Shown in pieces: positions 5,960 to 13,020 of a stretch of DNA of 13,020 nt. The stretch comes from JBCBAP01 sp038532435. GTDB taxonomy: Bacteria > Pseudomonadota > Alphaproteobacteria > Rhodobacterales > Rhodobacteraceae. Each line of letters starts with the position of its first letter. Within the stretch, counting starts at the first letter, position 1. The DNA lies in NCBI GenBank assembly GCA_038532435.1, contig JBCBAP010000082.1:1-13020 (forward strand), in the 5' to 3' direction. The position numbers and the translations under genes are program-made. The notes under the pieces were generated by a model, which was given only the letters and a program-made list of their open reading frames with translations, ran no database searches and was not told the DNA's origin.

Positions 5960-8900
5960 GCTCGGGCATCCCGCGGGGCCACCCCCGTTCAACGTGGTCA
6001 TCGTCACGCTCGACGCCCACGTGGCGGGGCCCGTGGCCCGGGCGGAGGCACGCCTGCGCAAACGCGTGCCGGGCCTTTCGCTGAAGGTGCACGCAGCGGC
6101 GGAGTGGGGCGAGCGCCCGGACGCGCTCGCCGGGGCGGAGCGGGACGTCGCCCGCGCCCATATCGTCGTCGCGAACCTTCTGTTTCTCGAGGAGCATATC
6201 CGCCCGATCCTGCCCGCCCTGCAGGCCCGACGCGATGCGCTCGACGCCTTCGTCGGGGTGATCGCGGCAAGCGAAGTTGTCGGCCTCACCCGGATGGGTA
6301 AGCTCGACATGGCCCAGCCCGCCAGCGGTGTGATGAAGCTTCTCAAGCGCCTGCGCGGGTCAAAGCAACCGTCGGCGAGCTCCGGTGAGAAGCAGATGGC
6401 CATGCTGCGCCGCCTTCCGCGGATCCTGAAATTCATCCCGGGCAAGGCGCAGGATCTGCGCGCCTACTTCCTGACCATGCAGTACTGGCTGGCCGGGTCC
6501 GACGACAATGTGGAGGCGATGCTGCGCTTTCTCATCGACCGCTACGCGGACGGCGAGCGGGAGCTCTATCGCGGCGCGCTGGCACCCGCCGATCCGGTGG
6601 TCTACCCCGAGGTCGGCCTCTACCACCCGGACCTTCAGGGTCGCATCACCGAGGATCTGGCGGATCTGCCCGGGCCGGTAGAGCCCCGGGCGACCGTGGG
6701 GCTGCTGCTGATGCGTTCCTACGTCCTGTCCGGTGACACCGCCCACTATGATGCGGTCATCCGCGCGTTCGAGGCGCGGGGCATCCGGGTCCTGCCTGCG
6801 TTCGCGGGAGGTCTCGATGGGCGCCCGCCGATCTCCCGGTTCTTTCTGAACGAGGGTGTTGCCCGGGTGGATGCGTGCGTGAGCCTGACCGGCTTCAGCC
6901 TCGTCGGCGGTCCCGCCTATAACGATGCCGCGGCGGCGGAGGAGACGCTGGCGGACCTCGATGTCCCCTACCTCGCCGCCCATGCGATCGAATTCCAGAC
7001 CCTGGGGCAGTGGACCGACAGCGCCGGAGGCCTCTCGCCTGTCGAGACGACGATGCTCGTCGCCCTGCCGGAACTCGATGGCGCGACCAACCCGACAATT
7101 TTCGGCGGGCGTCTGGGGGCCGAGGGCTGCGCCGGGTGCGACCGGGCCTGCAGGTCCGGGAGCAACGAGCGGGCGATGGCCCCGTGCCCGGAACGGATCG
7201 AGACGCTGGTCGCGCGCGCATCCAAGCTTGCCGCGCTGCGCCGGTCCCGGGTTGCGGACCGCAAGGTCGCGGTCATCCTTTACGGCTTCCCGCCCAACGC
7301 TGGGGCCGTCGGTACCGCCGCCTACCTCTCGGTCTTCGAAAGCCTCCACAACACGCTCTCGGCCATGCGGACCGCGGGGTACAGCGTCGACCTGCCGGAG
7401 ACCGTGGAAGCCCTGCGCGACGCGGTGCTCGGCGGCAATGCGGAACGACATGGGCTCGAAGCCAACGCAGCCGCTCACATCACCGCGGATCGCATGGTGG
7501 CCGGGGAGCGTCATCTGCCGGAGATCGAGGCGGTCTGGGGCCCGGCGCCGGGCAAGGCGCAGTCGGACGGCGCGGGTGTCTTCGTCCTTGGTCAGCACTT
7601 CGGCAACGTCTTTGTCGGTATCCAGCCCGCCTTCGGATACGAGGGCGACCCGATGCGCCTCCTCTTCGAGCACGGGTTTGCGCCGACACACGCTTTCGCC
7701 GCGTTCTACCGCTACATCCGGGAGGATTTCGCTGCCGATGTGGCGCTTCATTTCGGGATGCACGGCGCGCTCGAGTTTTTGCCGGGCAAGCAGGCGGGGC
7801 TCAGCGGCGCGTGCTGGCCCGACCGGCTGATCGGCGATCTGCCGAACGTCTACCTCTATGCCGCAAACAACCCGTCGGAGGCATCGCTGGCCAAGCGCCG
7901 GTCCAACGCCATCACCGTGAGCCATCTGACGCCGCCGGTGACCCAGGCCGGGCTTTATCGGGGCCTTCTGGATCTGAAATCCTCCCTCGACCGGTGGCGC
8001 GGCCTGCCGCCGGACAGTGCGGAGATCGGCGCGCTGGCGGAGACCATTCAGGCGCAGGCCTCCGAACTCGATCTCTGTCCGGCGGTCCCGCTCTGGATCA
8101 ATCCCCAGCGGGAGGCGGAAGATTTGTGGCTCCGTTTGCTGGACTATGAACAGTCGCTGATCCCCGCGGGCCTCCACGTGGTTGGCCAGCCGCCCAGCGA
8201 CGCGGAGCGGACGGACCTGCTTGCCGCAATGGCCGCGGTCGAGGATCCGGATCAGGAGGCGATCGACCGGGCGGATGCGCTGCTGCGGGAGGACCATGAG
8301 ATCCCGGCACTTCTGCGCGCGCTCGAGGGCAGGTTCACAAGGCCCGTGCCAGGAGGCGACCTCCTGCGTAGCCCCGACATTCTGCCGACCGGGCGCAACA
8401 TTCACGCCTTCGACCCGTTCCGCATGCCCTCCGCCTACGCGCTGGAAGAAGGACGCCGGAACGCGCGCCTTCTGATCGAGAAGCATGTGGGATGCGGCCA
8501 ACCCGCCCCGAAATCCGTGGCCATGGTGCTGTGGGGGGCGGACAACATCAAATCCGATGGCGGCCCGATGGCACAGGCGCTTGCCCTGATCGGGGCGCGG
8601 CCGAGGTTCGACAGCTATGGGCGGCTGTGCGGTGCCGAGCTTATCCCCCTCGATGATCTGCGCCGCCCGCGCATCGATGTGGTCATGACGCTGTCCGGTA
8701 TCTTCCGCGATCTGCTGCCCTTGCAGACAAAGCTTCTGGCGGAGGCCGCCTACCTCGCCGCGACCGCGGATGAACCGCGGGAGATGAACCATGTGCGCGC
8801 CCATGCGCTCGACTATGCCCAGCGGCACGATGTGGATATCGAGGCTGCCGCGCTTCGGGTCTTCTCCAACGCGGAAGGGGCCTACGGGTCCAACGTCAAC

Positions 8901-9605
8901 ATGCTCATCGACAGCGGCGCCTGGTCTGACGAGGACGAGCTGGCGGATGCATATGAGACCCGGAAAGGCTTCGCCTATGGCCGGGACGGAAAGCCCCAGC
9001 AGCAGGCTCCCTTGCTTAAATCGATGCTGGCCGATGTGGATCTGGCCTATCAGAACCTCGAAAGCGTGGAACTCGGCGTCACCACCGTCGATCACTACTT
9101 TGACACGCTGGGCGGCATCGGCCGCGCGGTGAAGCGCGCGAAGGGGGCGGAGGCGCCGGTCTATATCGGCGATCAGACCCGCGGGTCGGGCAAGGTACGC
9201 ACCCTTTCCGAGCAGGTCGCGCTTGAGACCCGCACACGCGCGCTCAATCCCAAATGGTTCGAGGCACTGCTCACCCACGGGCACGAGGGCGTGCGCCAGA
9301 TCGAGGCCCAGGTGACCAACACGATGGGCTGGTCGGCGACGACGGGGCAGGTGGACCCCTGGGTCTACCAGCGCCTCACGGAGACATTCGTGCTCGACGA
9401 GGAGATGCGCGCGCGCCTCTCCGACCTCAACCCCACCGCCGCCTCCCGCGTTGCAAACCGCCTGATGGAGGCGGTGGAGCGGGAGTACTGGCAACCGGAC
9501 GACGACACCCTCGCCGCGCTGCAGGACAGCGCGGATGAACTGGAAGACCGGCTCGAAGGCATCTTCGAGCCCGGCACCGGCGGCACCTCAGTGGCCGCGG
9601 AATAG
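5949..9605 (+). CDS. bchH: Magnesium chelatase subunit BchH
   Basis: This 1218-residue protein is the large porphyrin-binding subunit of Mg-chelatase, which inserts Mg into protoporphyrin IX with the ATPase subunits BchI and BchD (not in this window). The CobN/Mg-chelatase fold is shown by LVGGPAYND (about 320), YGFPPNAGAVGTAAYLSVF (about 440-460), FGYEGDP (about 564-570) and HFGMHGALEFLPGKQAG (601 onward). Cys394, Cys397, Cys401 and Cys413 form a CX2CX3CX11C cluster, resembling the cysteine motif linked to an Fe-S cluster in R. capsulatus BchH. The start is ATG 5949, 11 bases inside bchB, with GAAGG 6 bases upstream. The frame is open further upstream, but that part is a shadow of bchB. The length fits the family (about 1190-1250). 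It is soluble and acts before BchM. Confidence 0.96.
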   Translation: MRDELGHPAGPPPFNVVIVTLDAHVAGPVARAEARLRKRVPGLSLKVHAAAEWGERPDALAGAERDVARAHIVVANLLFLEEHIRPILPALQARRDALDAFVGVIAASEVVGLTRMGKLDMAQPASGVMKLLKRLRGSKQPSASSGEKQMAMLRRLPRILKFIPGKAQDLRAYFLTMQYWLAGSDDNVEAMLRFLIDRYADGERELYRGALAPADPVVYPEVGLYHPDLQGRITEDLADLPGPVEPRATVGLLLMRSYVLSGDTAHYDAVIRAFEARGIRVLPAFAGGLDGRPPISRFFLNEGVARVDACVSLTGFSLVGGPAYNDAAAAEETLADLDVPYLAAHAIEFQTLGQWTDSAGGLSPVETTMLVALPELDGATNPTIFGGRLGAEGCAGCDRACRSGSNERAMAPCPERIETLVARASKLAALRRSRVADRKVAVILYGFPPNAGAVGTAAYLSVFESLHNTLSAMRTAGYSVDLPETVEALRDAVLGGNAERHGLEANAAAHITADRMVAGERHLPEIEAVWGPAPGKAQSDGAGVFVLGQHFGNVFVGIQPAFGYEGDPMRLLFEHGFAPTHAFAAFYRYIREDFAADVALHFGMHGALEFLPGKQAGLSGACWPDRLIGDLPNVYLYAANNPSEASLAKRRSNAITVSHLTPPVTQAGLYRGLLDLKSSLDRWRGLPPDSAEIGALAETIQAQASELDLCPAVPLWINPQREAEDLWLRLLDYEQSLIPAGLHVVGQPPSDAERTDLLAAMAAVEDPDQEAIDRADALLREDHEIPALLRALEGRFTRPVPGGDLLRSPDILPTGRNIHAFDPFRMPSAYALEEGRRNARLLIEKHVGCGQPAPKSVAMVLWGADNIKSDGGPMAQALALIGARPRFDSYGRLCGAELIPLDDLRRPRIDVVMTLSGIFRDLLPLQTKLLAEAAYLAATADEPREMNHVRAHALDYAQRHDVDIEAAALRVFSNAEGAYGSNVNMLIDSGAWSDEDELADAYETRKGFAYGRDGKPQQQAPLLKSMLADVDLAYQNLESVELGVTTVDHYFDTLGGIGRAVKRAKGAEAPVYIGDQTRGSGKVRTLSEQVALETRTRALNPKWFEALLTHGHEGVRQIEAQVTNTMGWSATTGQVDPWVYQRLTETFVLDEEMRARLSDLNPTAASRVANRLMEAVEREYWQPDDDTLAALQDSADELEDRLEGIFEPGTGGTSVAAE

Positions 9606-9614
9606 GAGCGAGAC

Positions 9615-10511
9615 ATGGCACTCGACAGACGACCCCCGCTGCTCAAGGGCGAGGATGGCGAAGGATCCCTTCAGGTCCATCAGGACGCCTCGATGAAGAT
9701 CGAGGGGGCCAAGGTCTTTTCGGTGTACGGCAAGGGCGGGATCGGCAAATCCACCACGTCCTCCAACCTCTCCGCGGCGTTTTCCAAGCTGGGCAAACGG
9801 GTGCTGCAGATCGGCTGCGATCCGAAGCATGACAGCACCTTCACGCTCACCGGATGCCTCGTGCCGACGGTAATCGACGTGCTGAAGGAGGTGGACTTCC
9901 ACGCGGAGGAACTGCGGCCCGAGGATTTCGTCTATGAGGGTTTCAACGGCGTGATGTGCGTCGAGGCGGGCGGCCCCCCCGCCGGCACCGGTTGCGGCGG
10001 CTATGTTGTTGGCCAGACGGTGAAATTGCTCAAACAGCACCACCTTCTGGAGGACACGGATGTCGTGATCTTCGACGTGCTCGGCGATGTTGTGTGCGGC
10101 GGGTTTGCCGCCCCGCTGCAACACGCGGACCGGGCGGTGATCGTGACGGCGAACGATTTCGATTCGATCTACGCGATGAACCGGATCATCGCCGCGGTGC
10201 AGGCCAAGTCGAAGAACTACAATGTGCGGCTCGCCGGGTGCGTGGCGAACCGGTCGAAGGACACCGATGAGGTCGACCGGTACTGCGAGACCGTCGGCTT
10301 CAACCGCATCGCCCATATGCCCGACCTCGACGCGATCCGCCGCAGCCGTCTGAAGAAGAAGACGCTGTTCGAGATGGACCCGGACGACGATATTGTGGCG
10401 GTCCAGAAGGAGTATGTCCGCCTTGCGGAAACCCTCTGGAACGGGACCGAGCCGCTTGCCCCCGCGCCGCTGCCGGACCGGGAGATCTTCGAGCTTTTGG
10501 GCTTCGATTGA
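9615..10511 (+). CDS. bchL: Protochlorophyllide reductase iron protein BchL
   Basis: This 298-residue NifH-like ATPase is the electron donor of the dark-operative protochlorophyllide reductase. As a homodimer it carries one [4Fe-4S] cluster and passes electrons to BchN-BchB with ATP hydrolysis. The P-loop is YGKGGIGKST (38-47). Cys127 (GTGCGGY) and Cys161 (DVVCGGF) are the cluster ligands, and VIFDVLGD (151-158) is the switch region. About 32 residues precede the nucleotide-binding fold; in Rhodobacter this flexible tail is reported to shield the cluster. The C-terminus IFELLGFD is typical. The start has AGGAG 6 bases upstream, beginning in the bchH stop codon; the gap after bchH is 9 bases. 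The stop overlaps the bchM start by one base (TGATG). Confidence 0.97.
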   Translation: MALDRRPPLLKGEDGEGSLQVHQDASMKIEGAKVFSVYGKGGIGKSTTSSNLSAAFSKLGKRVLQIGCDPKHDSTFTLTGCLVPTVIDVLKEVDFHAEELRPEDFVYEGFNGVMCVEAGGPPAGTGCGGYVVGQTVKLLKQHHLLEDTDVVIFDVLGDVVCGGFAAPLQHADRAVIVTANDFDSIYAMNRIIAAVQAKSKNYNVRLAGCVANRSKDTDEVDRYCETVGFNRIAHMPDLDAIRRSRLKKKTLFEMDPDDDIVAVQKEYVRLAETLWNGTEPLAPAPLPDREIFELLGFD

Positions 10512-11206
10512 TGCGGGCGAGCTACCAGCATAAGCGGTCTCAGCTTGAGACCTACTTTGACCGGACAGCGGCGGAGGGATGGGCGCGCCTCACCTCCGAC
10601 GCGCCGGTCAGCCGCATCCGCGCGACCGTTCGCGCGGGGCGGGAGGAGATGCAGCGCACGCTCCTTGCCCATCTGCCGGGTGACCTGTCCGGTGCCCGGG
10701 TGCTCGACGCGGGCTGCGGCTTCGGCCCGCTGTCGATCGAGATGGCGAAGCGGGGGGCAATGGTCACAGGTGTCGACCTCTCCGCCTCGACGATCGAGGC
10801 GGCGAAGTCCCGGTTACCCAAGGCACTGCGGGATCAGGTGACGTTTCACGCGGGCGACATGCTCGACCCCGTTCTCGGGCGGTTCGACCATGTGGTCGCC
10901 ATGGACAGCCTGATCCACTACCGCCCGAGAGACGCGGCACTTGCGCTTGCGCAGCTTGCGGACCGGACGGAACGCTCGATCATTTTCACGACTGCACCGC
11001 GCACGGTGTTGCTCACGGCTATGCTGGCTGCCGGTGCCGTTTTCCCGCGCCGGGATCGGTCGCCGGACATCCAGCCGGTCTCGCCAACCGCCCTGCGGCG
11101 CGCGATGGGCCGGGAACGGGCTCTGGCGGGCTGGACCCTTTCGGAAGGCGAGGCAGTCAAGGGTGGCTTTTATTTCTCCAGGGCGATGGAGGTGCACCGG
11201 GCATGA
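10511..11206 (+). CDS. bchM: Mg-protoporphyrin IX O-methyltransferase BchM
   Basis: This 231-residue SAM-dependent enzyme methylates the C13 propionate of Mg-protoporphyrin IX, the step after BchH. Residues 64-71 (VLDAGCGF) are the glycine-rich SAM-binding motif, followed by VTGVDLS with Asp89 for the ribose. SRIRATVRAGREEM (about 34-47) and the end GGFYFSRAMEVHR are family features, and FDHVVAMDSLIHY marks the motif IV region. The length is close to R. capsulatus BchM (224). The ATG at 10511 shares its A with the bchL stop codon. I see no strong ribosome binding site, so translation is probably coupled to bchL. Placing it near BchH in the operon fits the known coupling of chelation and methylation. 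Confidence 0.95.
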   Translation: MRASYQHKRSQLETYFDRTAAEGWARLTSDAPVSRIRATVRAGREEMQRTLLAHLPGDLSGARVLDAGCGFGPLSIEMAKRGAMVTGVDLSASTIEAAKSRLPKALRDQVTFHAGDMLDPVLGRFDHVVAMDSLIHYRPRDAALALAQLADRTERSIIFTTAPRTVLLTAMLAAGAVFPRRDRSPDIQPVSPTALRRAMGRERALAGWTLSEGEAVKGGFYFSRAMEVHRA

Positions 11207-12612
11207 GTGGGCAGCGCCTCTCCTCCTGGCTCCCCTTCGCCGATGCGGCCTCGGAGGGCTTGCCGTTTTCGAAGCTGCTGCGGCTTTCGCTGTTTCAGGT
11301 GTCGGTCGGCATGGCGACGGTCCTGCTCATGGGCACGCTCAACCGCGTGATGATCGTTGAGCTGGGCATCGCGGCCTGGCTGATCGCAATCATGGCAGCC
11401 CTGCCGGTGTTGATCGCGCCCTTCCGCGCGGTCCTCGGCTTCCGGTCGGACACCTATCGTTCCGCCATCGGGTGGAAGCGGGTGCCGTATCTCTGGTTCG
11501 GATCGCTCTGGCAGTTCGGCGGCCTCGCGATCATGCCCTTCGCGCTGATCGTCCTGTCCGGTGATCAGACCCTCGGCCCGGACTGGGCGGGTCACGCGGG
11601 GGCGGCACTTGCGTTCCTGATGACCGGCCTTGGCCTGCACATGACGCAGACCGCGGGTCTCGCCCTCGCCACGGATCTGGCCGATGAGAAGACGCGGCCG
11701 CGGGTGGTGGCGTTTCTCTACGTCATGCTGCTCGTCGGGATGGGCGCGAGCGCGCTCGTCTTCGGATGGCTCCTTTCGGATTTCAACAAGATCCAGCTCA
11801 TCCGGGTCATCCAGGGTGCGGCGGTGGCAACGCTCGTGTTCAACCTCGTGGCCCTCTGGAAACAGGAGGTCATGCGGCCGATGAGCGTGGAGGAGAGGGC
11901 CGCACCGCGCCCCCATTTCACCCACGCGCTGGAAGATCTGTTGCGCGGTGGCCGGGCCGGACGGCTGCTCCTTGCGGTGTTTCTGGGCACCATGGGCTTT
12001 TCGATGCAGGACATCCTCCTCGAACCCTATGGGGGAGAGATCCTTGGCCTGACCGTCAGCCAGACGACGGGGCTCACGGCGCTCTGGGCGTTCGGCGCGC
12101 TCGCAGGCTTCGCACTGAGCGCCCGATGGCTCGGGCGGAACATGGACCCGATCCGCATCGCGGCGCTCGGCGTGGTGGTCGGCGTGCTGTCATTTTCCGC
12201 GGTGATCTTCGCAGGACCGCTGCAGTCGGGGCTGCTCTTTGGCATCGGCGCGACGATGATCGGGCTCGGTGGCGGTCTTTTCGCCGTGGCCACACTTGTG
12301 ACGGCGATGGACCTTGCGACGGAGGGCAGAGGCGTGGGCCTCGCGCTCGGCTCCTGGGGTGCCGCTGCGGCAACCGCGACAGGTGTGGGCGTGGCTCTTG
12401 GTGGGATTCTGCGGGACGTTGTGAACACGTTGGGACAGAGCGGCGCGCTCGGTGCCGCAATGACCGATCCGTCCGTGGGATACTCGACGGTCTATCACAT
12501 CGAGATCGGTCTGCTTTTCGTCACGCTCATCGCCCTTGGTCCGCTCACCCGCCGTTTCCATCCGGAGGCGGAGGCGTCGCGGAAAATCGGCCTGTCGGAG
12601 TTCCCGGTCTGA
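11203..12612 (+). CDS. lhaA: Light-harvesting 1 assembly protein LhaA (PucC family)
   Basis: This 469-residue membrane protein belongs to the BCD/PucC branch of the major facilitator superfamily. LhaA is needed for efficient light-harvesting complex 1 assembly and is thought to deliver bacteriochlorophyll. About twelve hydrophobic segments alternate with short loops. The loop after segment 2 (PFRAVLGFRSDTYRSAIGWK, about 73-92) and the mid-protein sequence QDILLEPYGGEILGLT (269-284) followed by TTGLTALWAFGALAGF are typical of the family. The start overlaps the bchM stop (ATGA), with GGAGG 10 bases upstream. It closes the operon. PucC is the other candidate, but position next to bchM favours LhaA. 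puhA, its usual right-hand neighbour, is not present in the window. Confidence 0.94.
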   Translation: MSGQRLSSWLPFADAASEGLPFSKLLRLSLFQVSVGMATVLLMGTLNRVMIVELGIAAWLIAIMAALPVLIAPFRAVLGFRSDTYRSAIGWKRVPYLWFGSLWQFGGLAIMPFALIVLSGDQTLGPDWAGHAGAALAFLMTGLGLHMTQTAGLALATDLADEKTRPRVVAFLYVMLLVGMGASALVFGWLLSDFNKIQLIRVIQGAAVATLVFNLVALWKQEVMRPMSVEERAAPRPHFTHALEDLLRGGRAGRLLLAVFLGTMGFSMQDILLEPYGGEILGLTVSQTTGLTALWAFGALAGFALSARWLGRNMDPIRIAALGVVVGVLSFSAVIFAGPLQSGLLFGIGATMIGLGGGLFAVATLVTAMDLATEGRGVGLALGSWGAAAATATGVGVALGGILRDVVNTLGQSGALGAAMTDPSVGYSTVYHIEIGLLFVTLIALGPLTRRFHPEAEASRKIGLSEFPV

Positions 12613-12648
12613 CATGGGCACAGCACTCCGGCATACCATCTCCACCAT

Positions 12649-12667
12649 TTCGGGCCCGCGGTCCGAA
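12649..12667 (+). terminator. Hairpin after lhaA, possible terminator
   Basis: TTCGGGCC and GGTCCGAA pair over 8 bases (one G-T wobble) around a 3-base loop, 36 bases after the lhaA stop codon. No T-run follows, so factor-independent termination is uncertain. It may mark or protect the 3' end of the operon transcript. Confidence 0.35.
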
Positions 12668-12853
12668 CCCCCGAAGATCCGACCTTCAGATCGAGCCCGC
12701 CATGCGTCTGCGGCAGTTCCCCATCTTGGGTTCAAAACGCCGACGCCGGACATCTCCGCCGCCCCATCACATCCCATGTCGGGCGTGCGGATCACCCCGG
12801 TCCACATGGCGTCTGCGGCTGCTTGTACTTCCGCGGAACGTGGCAGGGCTCGT

Positions 12854-12944
12854 CCGGGGAGAGGGGGCTGCAACGGCCCTCTCCCCCGGCTCCCTCAGGG
12901 GCATCCGTGCCCCCGCTTCCGACGGCGCGACCCGCGTGCCGTCG
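12854..12944. repeat. Row of three strong GC-rich hairpins
   Basis: The first pairs CCGGGGAGAGGG (12854-12865) with CCCTCTCCCCCGG (12877-12889), perfect except for one extra C. The second pairs GGGGCA (12898-12903) with TGCCCC (12908-12913) around a 4-base loop. The third pairs CGACGGC (12920-12926) with GCCGTCG (12938-12944). They stand 8 and 6 bases apart. No T-run follows any of them. They could be a terminator block, a dispersed intergenic repeat, or a structured leader of a gene to the right. Confidence 0.5.
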
Positions 12945-12964
12945 GCCTGGCATCTGCCTTTGGG

Positions 12965-12978
12965 CTGAGCCAGATCAA
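12965..12978. promoter_or_regulatory. FnrL-like box
   Basis: CTGAG-CCAG-ATCAA matches the FNR/FnrL consensus TTGAT-N4-ATCAA at 8 of 10 positions, with a perfect right half. No clear promoter hexamers can be assigned with only 42 bases left to the window edge. It may control a gene starting to the right under low oxygen. Confidence 0.35.
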
Positions 12979-13020
12979 GGTGCGCGCTGCTCAGGGGCGT
13001 ACACAACCGCTCAGTCACTC

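Larger units (their letters stand above)
12613..13020. other. Gene-free stretch after lhaA
   Basis: I see no convincing coding region in these 408 bases. The possible frames are short, lack family signatures and have low-complexity Arg/Pro/Ser-rich translations. The stretch contains several GC-rich hairpins and an FnrL-like box, listed separately. Any gene to the right would begin beyond the window or within its last few bases. Confidence 0.6.

Noticed and set aside
6360..9494. Very long open frame antisense to bchH (1044 codons)
   Set aside because: Its translation has no recognisable domain and follows the codon pattern of the GC-rich bchH on the other strand; such mirror frames are common at high GC.
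12420..12437. TGT-N12-ACA inside the 3' part of lhaA, possible PpsR site for a downstream puh promoter
   Set aside because: Six fixed bases occur by chance about three times in 13 kb, no -35/-10 pair is evident around it, and no puh gene is in the window.
11766..12968. Long plus-strand frame across lhaA and the downstream gap
   Set aside because: It is a frame-shifted shadow of lhaA with an Arg/Gly/Pro-rich translation, and the 3' part has no independent start or family signature.
12767..13018. Minus-strand frame of 83 codons at the right end
   Set aside because: The translation is Arg/Ser/Pro-rich without motifs and runs through the hairpin row; no good ribosome binding site is seen.
1..13020. 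tRNA, rRNA, CRISPR array, insertion sequence or transfer signs
   Set aside because: None recognised by eye: no regularly spaced repeats, transposase-like proteins or cloverleaf-like segments, and the genes form a coherent conserved cluster.

Overview
The window is a piece of an anoxygenic photosynthesis gene cluster from a purple alphaproteobacterium. It most likely comes from the Rhodobacterales (Rhodobacteraceae). The evidence is the gene order ppsR-ppaA <> bchF-bchN-bchB-bchH-bchL-bchM-lhaA, proteins that match Rhodobacter-type homologues motif by motif, and high GC content. Genus and species cannot be read from the sequence.

Layout. Positions 1-85 hold a promoter/operator-like element, apparently pointing left to a gene outside the window. 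Positions 86-2354 (minus strand) encode the redox/light repressor PpsR (CrtJ) and, just upstream and 28 bases away, the cobalamin-binding regulator PpaA (AerR). Positions 2355-2679 are a divergent control region. It contains two perfect PpsR palindromes (TGTC-N10-GACA), a third near-perfect one, matched promoters facing both ways, an AT-rich centre with a perfect 21-base palindrome, and a structured leader in front of ppaA. Positions 2680-12612 (plus strand) are seven tightly packed genes that overlap or are separated by at most 9 bases, evidently one operon. Positions 12613-13020 show no convincing gene, but hold several strong hairpins and an FnrL-like box near the right edge.

How the genes work together. 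BchH (Mg-chelatase large subunit; its partners BchI and BchD are not here) puts Mg into protoporphyrin IX. BchM methylates the product. BchL with BchN-BchB forms the nitrogenase-like dark-operative protochlorophyllide reductase. BchF hydrates the 3-vinyl group on the way to bacteriochlorophyll a. LhaA delivers pigment or helps assemble light-harvesting complex 1. PpsR represses such genes under oxygen, and PpaA/AerR counteracts it in response to light and B12. The PpsR sites at both divergent promoters suggest that the regulators control their own unit together with the biosynthetic operon.

I found no undescribed enzyme system. The most interesting signals are regulatory: a composite promoter/operator layout (TGT-N9-TTGACA-N7/8-TGTCA, read along each promoter strand) that occurs three times, a hairpin that overlaps the ppaA ribosome binding site, and the hairpin-rich, gene-free stretch after lhaA where puhA would usually be expected.
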